Positions 17,790 to 26,048 of a stretch of 50,806 bases of DNA are shown piece by piece. The stretch is taken from assembly GCA_003151475.1 (NCBI GenBank), contig PLXQ01000072.1, positions 1-50,806 on the forward strand, written 5' to 3'. The notes under the pieces were generated by a model that did not search any database, had not been told where the DNA came from, and saw only the letters and a list, made by a program, of their open reading frames with translations. Made by a program: the position numbers and the translations under genes. This DNA comes from Acidimicrobiaceae bacterium. Its GTDB lineage: Bacteria; Actinomycetota; Acidimicrobiia; Acidimicrobiales; UBA8190. Positions within the stretch are counted from its first letter, which is position 1. Each line of letters begins with the position of its first letter.

Positions 17790-19235
17790 TCAGCCCACCA
17801 CCATGGACGAGATCGGCGACAGCCCCGACGTGCCCTTGGCCCGGTGCATGGTCTGGATGTCGGTGAACTCGGCCAGGCCCCAGGGACCGTTCTCCACCCC
17901 GATCCCGCTCCACTTGAAACCGCCGAAGGGGAACTGCGGCCCCATGGCCAGGTGCACGTTCACCCACGCGGTGCCCGCCTCGAGCCGGCCCGCCACCTCG
18001 GCGGCCCGATCGGTGTCGGTCCCCCACACCGATCCCGACAGCCCGAAGTGCGTGCCGTTGGCCCGCTCCACGACGTCGTCCAAGTCCCGGTAACTGATCA
18101 CCGGCAGCGCCGGTCCGAACTGCTCCTCGTCCACGATCCGTACCCCGTCGGATAGACCCGACAGCACGGTGGGCTCGAAGAAGTAGCCGGGCCGGTCCAT
18201 GGGCTTCCCGCCGGCGGCGGCGGTGGCCCCGTGGGCCAGCGCGTCGGCCACCAGCTCCGTCACCCGCGCGAACTGCGGGGCGTTGTTGATAGGCCCGAGC
18301 TTGTTCCCGGCTTCCGTCCCGTCGCCCACGGTGATGGCCTTGGCCCGGCTGGCCAGCGCGTCCACCACCTCGTCGTACATGGACTCGGGCACGTACACCC
18401 GCTTGATGGCCGAGCAGATCTGCCCGTTGTTGGCGAAGGCACCGCCGAAGATCCCGTCGGCCACGGCCGCCGGGTCGGCGTCGTCCAAGATGATGGCGGG
18501 GTCGTTCCCGCCCAACTCCAAGGTCACCCGCTTCAGATCGGGGGCGGCGGCCATGGCCACCAACTTCCCCGTCTCGATCGAACCGGTGAAGCTGATCTTT
18601 CTCGATACCGGGTGACTCGTCATCCACGCACCGAGCTCGTCGCCCCCGCTCACCACGTTCAGCACCCCCGGCGGCAGCACCGACCGCAGAAGCTCTCCCA
18701 CCTTCAGCGTCGACAGCGGCGTGAAGGGCGACGGCTTCATCACGATGGTGTTCCCGGCCAGAAGCGCCGGGGCGATCTTCCAGAAGGCCAGGTTCACGGG
18801 GAAGTTCCACGGCGTGATGGCGGCCACCACCCCGAGGGGCCGGTGCACCACCTCGACGGTCGCCTCGTCGTCGTCCTGCAGGACCTGGCGCGGCAGCTCC
18901 AGGTCGGCGAAGTAGGTGCACCACATGGCCGAGCCGAACATCTCCAGGTTGGCGTCGTTCAGGGGCTTGCCCTGCTCGGCGGTGAGCAGCGGCGCCAGCT
19001 CCTCGAGCGAGGCCATCATCACGCCGCTGATGTCGCGCAGGCACTGCCGCCGCACGCCTTCGTCGGACTTCCAGTCCCGGTAGGCCTTGGCGGCGGAGTC
19101 CATGGCCGCATCGAGCTGGGCCCGCGAGCACTCGGGCGCCTGGGCGAAGACCTCGGCCGTGGCCGGGTTCACCACCCCGAACGTCCCCTCGGTGGCCACC
19201 GCTTCCCCGCCGATGGTCATGCTGAAGTCGGCCAT
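17790..19235 (-). CDS. NAD(P)-dependent aldehyde dehydrogenase
   Basis: A 481-residue ALDH-superfamily oxidoreductase turning an aldehyde into an acid. Motifs are PWNFPVNLAFWKIAPALLAG (cofactor side), FTGSIETG, the general base in VTLELGGNDPAIIL, the catalytic cysteine in NNGQICSAIKRVYVP and FGPALPVISY near the end. The ATG at 19235 is preferred over an upstream codon because AAGGGGGAAG lies just ahead of it. The substrate cannot be deduced; medium-chain or semialdehyde substrates are common in this branch. Its place between priA and def is unusual, as these are neighbours in many actinobacteria. Confidence 0.9.
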   Translation of the reverse strand: MADFSMTIGGEAVATEGTFGVVNPATAEVFAQAPECSRAQLDAAMDSAAKAYRDWKSDEGVRRQCLRDISGVMMASLEELAPLLTAEQGKPLNDANLEMFGSAMWCTYFADLELPRQVLQDDDEATVEVVHRPLGVVAAITPWNFPVNLAFWKIAPALLAGNTIVMKPSPFTPLSTLKVGELLRSVLPPGVLNVVSGGDELGAWMTSHPVSRKISFTGSIETGKLVAMAAAPDLKRVTLELGGNDPAIILDDADPAAVADGIFGGAFANNGQICSAIKRVYVPESMYDEVVDALASRAKAITVGDGTEAGNKLGPINNAPQFARVTELVADALAHGATAAAGGKPMDRPGYFFEPTVLSGLSDGVRIVDEEQFGPALPVISYRDLDDVVERANGTHFGLSGSVWGTDTDRAAEVAGRLEAGTAWVNVHLAMGPQFPFGGFKWSGIGVENGPWGLAEFTDIQTMHRAKGTSGLSPISSMVVG

Positions 19236-19432
19236 GAACTTCCCCCTTATGGGTCCCGGGGTCCGCTCGGGCGGCCCCAGGGAGATCTTGCCCTGGTCAG
19301 GGACCCCGGACAAGGGCGCCCCGGGTAGGGGTCAAGCGTTCATGCCTGGTAGATGTCGGCGGCCCCGGAGTAGGTCGTGCCGTCGGGGGCACCGACGACG
19401 ACGACAGGTCCCGATTCGGTGCGCTCGGGTCC

Positions 19433-21340
19433 TTAAGCCCGAACCGGATCGACCTCCACCCGCAGCCTCCCGCCGGGCCGGGGCACGGCGGCAAGTAGGT
19501 CGGCAAGCACGGCGTGGTCAGGTGCACGCACCGACCACCGCCCGTCGACTGGTCCCCGCACCTCCACCCCCTCGGGCGCGGCGGCGGCCAGGGCGGTCCC
19601 GTAGGTGTCGGCCGACGCCCCCGATATGAGGGCCATGGCGGTCACCGGGGGCAGATCGAGGGCCCGGCGCACCTCGAGCTCGGACGCCGCCAGCCGGCCC
19701 GGATCGGCCAGGGCGGCCGAGGTGAGCACGTCGTGCTGGGGCATCCGGGTCTGCACGAGCACCCGCCCCTGGGCCCGCACTCCGGTCCCCGTCCCCGGCG
19801 CCGCGCTCACGAGGCGGGCAGCCCGGGCCAGGAGCGCCAGCGCCTCCTCGGCGCCACGCAGCCGGGGGGCGAGCAGCTCGGCGTCGAAGTCGAGGAAGGC
19901 CACCGCGTCGGCTCTCCCGGTCCGGTGGAGCACCGCTTCGGTCCCCACCACCACCCGCGCCCCGGGGTCTCCCTCGACGGCGTTCTTCGCTCTCTCGGCG
20001 GGGCCCCAGACCGCCGCCACCGGCGTGCCCGCCAGGGCTTCCAGCTCTTCGCGCACCCGGGCCACCCCGGGCCGCAGTGCCTTCATCTTGGTGGCCCCGC
20101 ATTTGGCGCAGATCACCGGTCGCTCCTGGCCGCAGCGCCGGCACCGCAGAAACGGAAGCGTCCCCGGGGCGGCGCCGGCGTCCTTCTCCGGATCGACCAG
20201 CTCGAGGGCGGCCTCGCAGCGCTCACACCGGGCGATCTCATGGCAGGCGGCGCAGGCGAGCAGCCGCACCCGGCCCGTCCGGTTCACCACGCAGACGATC
20301 CGCCGCTCGGGCTCGGCCGCCCCCGAGCGCACCAGCTCCACCAACCGCTCGGAGAACAGCCCCGTCCGGGGATCGTCGCCCCGGCGGTCCACGATCTCGA
20401 GCGGCGGCCATCCGGCGCGCTCCGAACGCCGCGAGGTCGTCACCAACCTCCCCGCCTCGAGCACGTCGAGGGTGGGACACGGCGACACGAGCACGCACGG
20501 CGCGCCGTCGCGCCGGGCCCGCTCGGCCACCACCTGCCAGGCGCACCAGGTGGGCGCCCGCTCCTCGTGGTACACCTCGTCGTGGGCGTCGAGCACCACG
20601 GCGCCGGCCAAGCGGGTCAAGGGGGCGAAGGCGGCGGCCCGGGCCCCGATGGCCACGCACCCCCCGGCCCGGGCCACGGCCCAGTCCTGCGGTAAAAGCG
20701 CCACCCGCCGTCCCGTCCGCCGCAACCGGCCCGCCAGCTCGGCCGCCAGCCTCTGACTGGGGGCGAGCACGAGCACCCCGGCGTCGGGCCGCACCGCTGT
20801 GTCGCCCAGATCGGCGGCGGACACCACCAGGGCGAAGGGGTCCTCGGCCGGTGGCAACCGCAGCACCACCGTCCCCCCCGACAGCGCGTCGTGCACCGTG
20901 GGCGCGTCGGTTCCCGCGGTGGAGGTCATGGCGCCGGAGCCTCCGGTGGCACCGGTGGCCACCCGCCGATCGGACGGCAGGCCGCGCACCGCAGTCAGGG
21001 GCGACGCCGTGCCGAGCAGAGACGAGAGCGCCCCGGCCCAACGCCAGGCGGCCCAGCGCGCCAGCGCCACCACCTCGGCCGGGGGTCCCCAGCCGCGCAC
21101 CCCGGCCAGGGGTTTGAGCGTCACCCCCGCCGGTGCGTCGGTGCCATCGGCCACCACCCAGCCGGCCACCCGGCGACCCCCCAGAGGGATCCGTACCTGG
21201 GTCCCCACCCGCACGCGGTCGTCGAGGGCCTCGGGAACGCTGTAGTCGAACTCCTTGTGCACGGCGGCCACGTCGGGGACCACCCGCACCACGCGCCGGT
21301 GCTCGAAGCGGGCCTCGGCTGCCGGCGACTCCGCTGCCAG
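19433..21340 (-). CDS. priA: PriA-like primosomal protein N', helicase motifs lost (CTG start proposed)
   Basis: About 635 residues. The N-terminal 3'-DNA-binding domain (RVVPDVAAVHKEFDYSVPEA) and eight zinc-binding cysteines in four CxxC pairs (CAAC, CERC, CRRC, CAKC) match PriA. The Walker A GxGKT is absent and the DEEH box reads DAHD, so ATP-driven unwinding is not expected; actinobacterial PriA proteins are known for this. It probably works as a structural fork-restart or primosome-loading factor. Start: CTG 21340 lies six bases after GGAG (21347-21350) in AGGAGAG; the first standard codon, GTG 21292, lacks a ribosome site. metK ends 23 bases upstream of the CTG. Confidence 0.88.
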   Translation of the reverse strand: MAAESPAAEARFEHRRVVRVVPDVAAVHKEFDYSVPEALDDRVRVGTQVRIPLGGRRVAGWVVADGTDAPAGVTLKPLAGVRGWGPPAEVVALARWAAWRWAGALSSLLGTASPLTAVRGLPSDRRVATGATGGSGAMTSTAGTDAPTVHDALSGGTVVLRLPPAEDPFALVVSAADLGDTAVRPDAGVLVLAPSQRLAAELAGRLRRTGRRVALLPQDWAVARAGGCVAIGARAAAFAPLTRLAGAVVLDAHDEVYHEERAPTWCAWQVVAERARRDGAPCVLVSPCPTLDVLEAGRLVTTSRRSERAGWPPLEIVDRRGDDPRTGLFSERLVELVRSGAAEPERRIVCVVNRTGRVRLLACAACHEIARCERCEAALELVDPEKDAGAAPGTLPFLRCRRCGQERPVICAKCGATKMKALRPGVARVREELEALAGTPVAAVWGPAERAKNAVEGDPGARVVVGTEAVLHRTGRADAVAFLDFDAELLAPRLRGAEEALALLARAARLVSAAPGTGTGVRAQGRVLVQTRMPQHDVLTSAALADPGRLAASELEVRRALDLPPVTAMALISGASADTYGTALAAAAPEGVEVRGPVDGRWSVRAPDHAVLADLLAAVPRPGGRLRVEVDPVRA

Positions 21341-21344
21341 GAGG

Positions 21345-21350
21345 CTCTCC
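21345..21350 (-). promoter_or_regulatory. Ribosome binding site pointing to a CTG start for priA
   Basis: Minus-strand GGAGAG is placed ideally, six bases from GGAG, ahead of the in-frame CTG at 21340. No purine-rich run precedes the alternative GTG at 21292. This is the clearest sequence argument for a CUG start in the window. Confidence 0.6.
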
Positions 21351-21363
21351 TGTGGCTGCGTCC

Positions 21364-22560
21364 CTACAGGCTGAGGGCGCGCTTCAGGTCGTCGAGTCTC
21401 GGCGTCGCCTCCCACGTGAATTCCTTGTCGGTGCGGCCGAAGTGCCCGTAGGCGGCGGTCCGGCGGTAGATGGGGCGCAGCAGGTCGAGGTCGCGCACGA
21501 TGGCGGCGGGCCGCAGGTCGAAGACCTCGCGCACCGCACCCTCGATGGCGGCCGGGTCGACGGTGGCGGTCCCGAAGGTCTCCACCATCAGAGACACGGG
21601 GTGGGCCACGCCGATGGCATAGGCCACCTGCACCTCGCACCGGCTCGCCGCCCCGGCGGCCACCAGGTGCTTGGCCACCCAGCGCGCCGCGTAGGCGGCG
21701 GAGCGGTCGACCTTGGAGGGGTCCTTGCCCGAGAAGGCGCCCCCGCCGTGGCGGGCCATCCCGCCATAGGTGTCGACGATGATCTTGCGTCCGGTCAGGC
21801 CCGTGTCGGCGTGGGGACCGCCGAGCTCGAAACGGCCTGTGGGGTTGGCCAGCACCCGCAGGTTCTCGGTGTCGAGGTCGGTGGGCAGAAGAGGATGGAT
21901 CACGTGCTCGCGCAGGTCGGGGGTCAGCTGCGTCTCGATGTCGACGCCGGGCCCGTGCTGGGTGGAGATCAAGATGGTGTCGATGGCCACGGGCCGGCCC
22001 TCGTCGTAGATCACGCTCACCTGGGTCTTGCCGTCGGGCCGCAGGTACGGGATCAGCCCCACCCGGCGCACCTGGGCCAGCCGCTGGGCGAGCCGGTGGG
22101 CCAACCAGATGGGCAGCGGCATCAGATCGGGCGTGTCGTCACAGGCGTAGCCGAACATCATCCCCTGGTCGCCTGCGCCCTGGGCGTTCAGCTGGTCCTC
22201 GCCGCCCGAGCCCGTCCGCAGCTCGTGGGCGGCCGTCACCCCCTGGGCGATGTCGGGCGACTGCTCGTCGAGCGCCACCATCACCCCGCACGTCCGGCCG
22301 TTGAAGCCGTGGGCGTCGTTGTCGTAGCCGATGTCGCACACCACGTCGCGCACGAGCGAGGAGATGTCGACGTAGCAACCGGTCGAGATCTCGCCGGCCA
22401 CCACCACCAGCCCGGTGGTCAGAAGGGTCTCGCAGGCCACCCGGGCCCGGGGGTCCTCCTCGATCACGGCGTCGAGAACGGCGTCGGAGATCTGGTCCGC
22501 CATCTTGTCGGGGTGACCCTCGGTCACCGACTCCGATGTAAAGGTGTACCGCGTGTTCAC
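21364..22560 (-). CDS. metK: S-adenosylmethionine synthetase
   Basis: A 398-residue enzyme making S-adenosylmethionine from ATP and methionine. It begins [18 protein letters not shown] and carries [32 protein letters not shown] (the phosphate loop) and DKEFTWE near the end. The GTG at 22560 is supported by GAGGAG about six bases upstream. It lies 81 bases after coaBC. No SAM riboswitch fold is visible in that gap. Confidence 0.97.
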   Translation of the reverse strand: MNTRYTFTSESVTEGHPDKMADQISDAVLDAVIEEDPRARVACETLLTTGLVVVAGEISTGCYVDISSLVRDVVCDIGYDNDAHGFNGRTCGVMVALDEQSPDIAQGVTAAHELRTGSGGEDQLNAQGAGDQGMMFGYACDDTPDLMPLPIWLAHRLAQRLAQVRRVGLIPYLRPDGKTQVSVIYDEGRPVAIDTILISTQHGPGVDIETQLTPDLREHVIHPLLPTDLDTENLRVLANPTGRFELGGPHADTGLTGRKIIVDTYGGMARHGGGAFSGKDPSKVDRSAAYAARWVAKHLVAAGAASRCEVQVAYAIGVAHPVSLMVETFGTATVDPAAIEGAVREVFDLRPAAIVRDLDLLRPIYRRTAAYGHFGRTDKEFTWEATPRLDDLKRALSL

Positions 22561-22641
22561 GTGAGGCTCCTCGGGGGTTCGGCCTGGTGCTGACAGTGGG
22601 GGATGGGCGCGGTACCGGGGGCAGCCGGGCCGCAAAGGACT

Positions 22642-23865
22642 CTAGTCAAGGAGCCCGGCGACACTGTCCAGCACGGCGTCGGCCACCTGCCGCTTCGACG
22701 ACAGCTCCACCTGCCGGCGGCCGCCGTCGGCGCCGAGGATGGTCACGGCGTTGGTGTCGTGGTCGAACCCCACCCCGGCGGCGGACACGTCGTTGGCCAC
22801 CATCAGGTCGACTCCCTTGGCCGTCAGCTTGGCCGCGGCCCGCTCGACGGCGTCGCCCGTCTCGGCGGCGAAGCCCACCAGGACCTGGCCCACCGGACGG
22901 CGCCGGCCCAGCTCGCGCAGGATGTCGGGCGTGGGCTCCAAGAGGATGTCGGGCAGCCCGTCGGCCTTCGACAACTTGGCCTCGGCCGGCACCTTGGGCC
23001 GGAAATCGGCCACCGCCGCCGCCATGATCACCACGTCGGCGTTGGCCGCGTGCTCGAGCATGGCCTCTTCCATCGAGGCGGCGGTGTCCACCCGCACGAC
23101 CTTGGCCCCGGGGGGGGCGGGCCGGTTGGTGGTGGTCACGAGGATCACGTCGGCGCCCCGATCGGCCGCGGCGCGCGCCAGCGCGTGGCCCTGCTTGCCC
23201 GACGACCGGTTGGAGATGAAGCGGACGGGGTCGATGGGTTCGCGGGTCCCCCCGGCGCTCACGAGCACCCGGCGGCCGTCGAAGTCGCGGAGCCGGCCGC
23301 TCGGCACCTGGTAGCCCCGACCCTCGAGCACGGCGACCGCCGCGGCCACGATCTCGGCCGGATCGGCCAGCCGCCCGAGCCCGGCGTCGCCGCCGGCCAG
23401 CCGCCCCTCGGCCGGAGGGACGACGATCACGCCGCGCCGGGCGAGGGTGGCCAGGTTCTCCTGCACCGCCGCGTGCTCCCACATCTCGGTGTGCATGGCC
23501 GGGCACACGATCACCGGGGCCCGGGTGGCGAGCACGGTGGCGGTCAGCAGACCATCGGATATCCCGGCCGCGTAGCAACCGAGGAAGCGGGCCGTGGCCG
23601 GGGCCACCAGGATCAGGTCAGCCGTCTTCCCCAGGTGCGTGTGGGGGATGGGGTCGGCCTCGCTCCACAGGCTCTTCTGGACGGGCTCCGAGGCCAGCGC
23701 CGAGAACGTCACCTCGCCCACGAAGCGGGTGGCGTCGTCGGTCATCACGGGGATCACATGGGCGCCGGCGTCCACCAGCCGGCGGCACACCTCGATCGCC
23801 TTGTACGCAGCGATCCCCCCGGTCACTCCGAGGACGATCCGCCGGCCTTCGATGGAGCTGCTCAT
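22642..23865 (-). CDS. coaBC: Phosphopantothenoylcysteine decarboxylase/synthetase
   Basis: A 407-residue bifunctional enzyme for two steps of coenzyme A synthesis. The N-terminal CoaC flavoprotein domain has GVTGGIAAYKAIEVCRRL and PAMHTEMWEH (the active-site PAMN motif is PAMH here); an ADLILVAPATARFLG stretch binds FMN. The C-terminal CoaB domain has VLVSAGGTREPIDPVRFISN and the closing FVANDV-like VANDVSAAGVGF. It sits between rpoZ and metK, the usual actinobacterial order. The PAMH variant in place of PAMN is worth noting. Confidence 0.95.
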   Translation of the reverse strand: MSSSIEGRRIVLGVTGGIAAYKAIEVCRRLVDAGAHVIPVMTDDATRFVGEVTFSALASEPVQKSLWSEADPIPHTHLGKTADLILVAPATARFLGCYAAGISDGLLTATVLATRAPVIVCPAMHTEMWEHAAVQENLATLARRGVIVVPPAEGRLAGGDAGLGRLADPAEIVAAAVAVLEGRGYQVPSGRLRDFDGRRVLVSAGGTREPIDPVRFISNRSSGKQGHALARAAADRGADVILVTTTNRPAPPGAKVVRVDTAASMEEAMLEHAANADVVIMAAAVADFRPKVPAEAKLSKADGLPDILLEPTPDILRELGRRRPVGQVLVGFAAETGDAVERAAAKLTAKGVDLMVANDVSAAGVGFDHDTNAVTILGADGGRRQVELSSKRQVADAVLDSVAGLLD

Positions 23866-23936
23866 GCTGCGTCCTCGGGCACCGAACCCGGTCGGGCCGC
23901 TCTACTGCTCGCCGTGCCCGACAGCTCGGCCGTGTC

Positions 23937-24422
23937 CTACTGCTCGGCCGGGGGCTCGGTGTCGTCGGCCGCTTCGGGGGCGTCGGCGGCGGCCTCGGCC
24001 TCGGGGGCGTCGGCGGCCTCGGCGGCCGGCGGCGTGATGTCGAGAATCCCCATGTCCACGGCGGACTCCGGTGACGCTGTTCCGAGTATGGCGGCCGCTT
24101 CGGCGGCGGCCGCTATGGCAGGGTCCACCGGGGTGATCTTCAGGGTTCCGTCGAGGCCTTCGACCTCTTCGCCCGGCTCGAGGCGGTGGTAGGTCGCCTT
24201 GCCGGCCGAGATCTCCTCGAAGGCGATGGTCAGGGGCTTGCCCGAGACGGAGGTCACCTGGGGAGGCACCACCATGCCCAGACCCTCGCCCAGCTGGTTG
24301 TAATACGAGTTGATCTGCCGGGCCCGCTTGGCCGACAGGGCCACGAGCGTGAACTTCGAGTCGACCTTGTCGAGGAGGTCCTCGATCGGCGGATCCATGA
24401 GGGTATTGCGGCGTTGGGCCAT
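23937..24422 (-). CDS. rpoZ: RNA polymerase omega subunit with acidic extension
   Basis: A 161-residue omega subunit. The folded core is about residues 1-85: PPIEDLLDKVDSKFTLVALS, then KRARQINSYYNQLGEG and KPLTIAFEEISAGKATYHRL. The rest is an acidic, alanine/proline/glutamate-rich tail, likely disordered. Omega stabilises the beta' subunit and assists polymerase assembly. Its ATG overlaps the gmk stop (TGATG). The extension roughly doubles the usual omega length. Confidence 0.93.
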   Translation of the reverse strand: MAQRRNTLMDPPIEDLLDKVDSKFTLVALSAKRARQINSYYNQLGEGLGMVVPPQVTSVSGKPLTIAFEEISAGKATYHRLEPGEEVEGLDGTLKITPVDPAIAAAAEAAAILGTASPESAVDMGILDITPPAAEAADAPEAEAAADAPEAADDTEPPAEQ

Positions 24423-24997
24423 CAGGCTCCTCCACGGGGGGCGCCGCCCGGAGACTCCGGGCCAGCTCGGCGGTGGGCTTCCACTATACCGGCCACCTCG
24501 GCCACAGCCTGATCGACGTCCTCGTTGACCACCACATTCGTGGTCAGGGCCCGCCCCACCTGCTCCTCCCGGGCCCCGGTTTCGAGCCGCCGGGCCACCT
24601 CGGCCTCGTCGTCGCCCCGCTTGCGCAGCCGCTCGGCCTGGATCTCGGGCGAGGGGGGCAGCAACAGCACGATCAGGGCCTCGGGGTCTCTCTCACGCAC
24701 CTGGGCGGCACCCTGAAGGTCGATCTCGAGCAGTACGTCGCGCCCCGGCGGGGGGACGGGGTGTGGGGTCCCGTAGAGGTTCCCGAGGAATTCCGCCCAC
24801 TCGAGAAATCCGCCGTCGGCCACGCGTTTCTCGAACGTGGTCCGGTCGACGAACTCGTACGCCTCGTCTGATTCACCGGGCCGCTGGGCCCGTGTGGTCC
24901 ACGACCGGCTCAGCCACAACCGGGGATCTCTCTCGACCAGGTGCGCGGCGACGGTACCCTTCCCCGCCCCGCCCGGGCCCGAAAGTACGAGGATCAG
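24422..24997 (-). CDS. gmk: Guanylate kinase (CTG start proposed)
   Basis: A guanylate kinase converting GMP to GDP with ATP. The P-loop LSGPGGAGKGT is near the N-terminus, followed by SRSWTTRAQRPGE, the GMP-binding YEFVDRTTFE and the VLLEIDLQGA strand. The first ATG/GTG/TTG codon in frame is a TTG at 24919, which lies after the P-loop and would give a dead protein. Reading back from the P-loop I find none of those codons before the frame runs far into mihF. CTG 24997, overlapping the mihF TGA as CTGA, gives VLILVLSGPG-type N-terminus and a normal 191-residue length. ATC 24994 is an alternative. Confidence 0.92.
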   Translation of the reverse strand: MILVLSGPGGAGKGTVAAHLVERDPRLWLSRSWTTRAQRPGESDEAYEFVDRTTFEKRVADGGFLEWAEFLGNLYGTPHPVPPPGRDVLLEIDLQGAAQVRERDPEALIVLLLPPSPEIQAERLRKRGDDEAEVARRLETGAREEQVGRALTTNVVVNEDVDQAVAEVAGIVEAHRRAGPESPGGAPRGGA

Positions 24998-25314
24998 GAC
25001 TTCGCGGTGTGGGCGAGCAGAGCCTCGCGCTGGTTGACACCCAGACCCTGCAGACGCCGGCTCTCGCTGATCCCCACCGTCTCCATGAGCCGGCGGGCTT
25101 TGACCTTGCCCAATCCGGGGAGGGACTCGAGCACCGAGAGCACCTTCATCTTGCCGACGGTCTCGTCCTCCTCCGAACGCTTGAGAAGCTCAGACAGGGA
25201 AACCGACCCCATCTTCAGCTTCTCCTTCACCTCGGCCCGCTCGCGGCGGACCTTGGCCGCCTTGTCCAGCGCCGCCTGGCGCTGCTCCGGGGTGAGTGCA
25301 GGAGGTTGAGGCAT
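24994..25314 (-). CDS. mihF: Integration host factor, actinobacterial type
   Basis: A 106-residue homologue of the mycobacterial integration host factor, a nucleoid-associated protein unrelated to enteric IHF. It reads MPQPPALTPEQRQAALDKAA, a basic helix RRERAEVKEKLKMGSVSLSE, and a helix-hairpin-type LESLPGLGKVKARRLMETVG followed by SESRRLQGLG. It should bend and compact DNA. The ATG at 25314 is the family start. It lies 32 bases after pyrF and its TGA overlaps the proposed gmk CTG, matching the conserved pyrF-mihF-gmk-rpoZ order. Confidence 0.95.
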   Translation of the reverse strand: MPQPPALTPEQRQAALDKAAKVRRERAEVKEKLKMGSVSLSELLKRSEEDETVGKMKVLSVLESLPGLGKVKARRLMETVGISESRRLQGLGVNQREALLAHTAKS

Positions 25315-25346
25315 GACGGTCACCATAGCGCCGCCGTGCGGGTGCT

Positions 25347-26048
25347 TCACCCTCGTGCCCGGACGGCCCTGCCCACTTCATCTGCTATTGCGCCGGCCAC
25401 GGCTTCGGGATCCTCCGCCGCCGTCACCGCCCGACCGATCACCAGAATGTCGGCCCCGGCCTCGATGGCGGCGCCGGGGGAGGCGGCCCGGGCCTGGTCA
25501 TCGGCCGCCACCCCGGCCGGCCGGATGCCGGGGACGACGGTCAAGAGCCGCGCCGCCGCCCGCCGGACCTCGGGCAGATCGGAGGCGGCGCACACCACTC
25601 CCCCGCACCCGGTGGCCGCCGCCAACGCCGCTCTGTCGCGCAGCACGTTCTTCGGTGCCTCGGTGTCGCTCGTCAGAACGGTGACACCGAGCACACACGG
25701 TTCGGCCACCCGGGCAGCGCGTGCACCTTCGGCCATTTCCTCCACGGCGGCGCGCAGCATGGCCTCGCCGCCCATCGTGTGCACCGTCGTGTAGGCCACC
25801 CCGAGCCCGCCGATCACGCGCGCGGCGCGCCCCACCGTGGTGGGAATGTCGTGCAGCTTCAGATCGAGAAACACCCGGTACCCGGCTCCGGCCAGAGCGA
25901 CCACGGCTTCGGGTCCTTCCGCCGCGAACAATTCGAGACCGACCTTGGCCACGCCGAACCACGGCGCCACCCGCTTAGCCAACCGCAGCGCGGCCACCAG
26001 GTCGTCCATGTCGAGTGCCAGCGCCAGCCGGTCGCGCGTCTCAACCAT
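25347..26048 (-). CDS. pyrF: Orotidine 5'-phosphate decarboxylase
   Basis: A 233-residue TIM-barrel decarboxylase giving UMP, the last step of de novo pyrimidine synthesis. It contains LALALDMDDLVAALRLAKRV, the catalytic FLDLKLHDIPTTVGRA, LGVTVLTS and VVPGIRPAGV, and ends with a phosphate-gripper region ILVIGRAVTAAEDPEAV. It overlaps pyrD by eight bases, so the two are translationally coupled. Confidence 0.96.
   Translation of the reverse strand: MVETRDRLALALDMDDLVAALRLAKRVAPWFGVAKVGLELFAAEGPEAVVALAGAGYRVFLDLKLHDIPTTVGRAARVIGGLGVAYTTVHTMGGEAMLRAAVEEMAEGARAARVAEPCVLGVTVLTSDTEAPKNVLRDRAALAAATGCGGVVCAASDLPEVRRAAARLLTVVPGIRPAGVAADDQARAASPGAAIEAGADILVIGRAVTAAEDPEAVAGAIADEVGRAVRARG

Noticed and set aside
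19345..19435. Open frame continuing about 30 codons beyond the priA TAA
   Set aside because: Short in-frame extensions are common in this base composition; no readthrough context or PriA homology was recognised.
22561..22641. Possible SAM riboswitch upstream of metK
   Set aside because: The gap is only 81 bases and contains no recognisable aptamer core.
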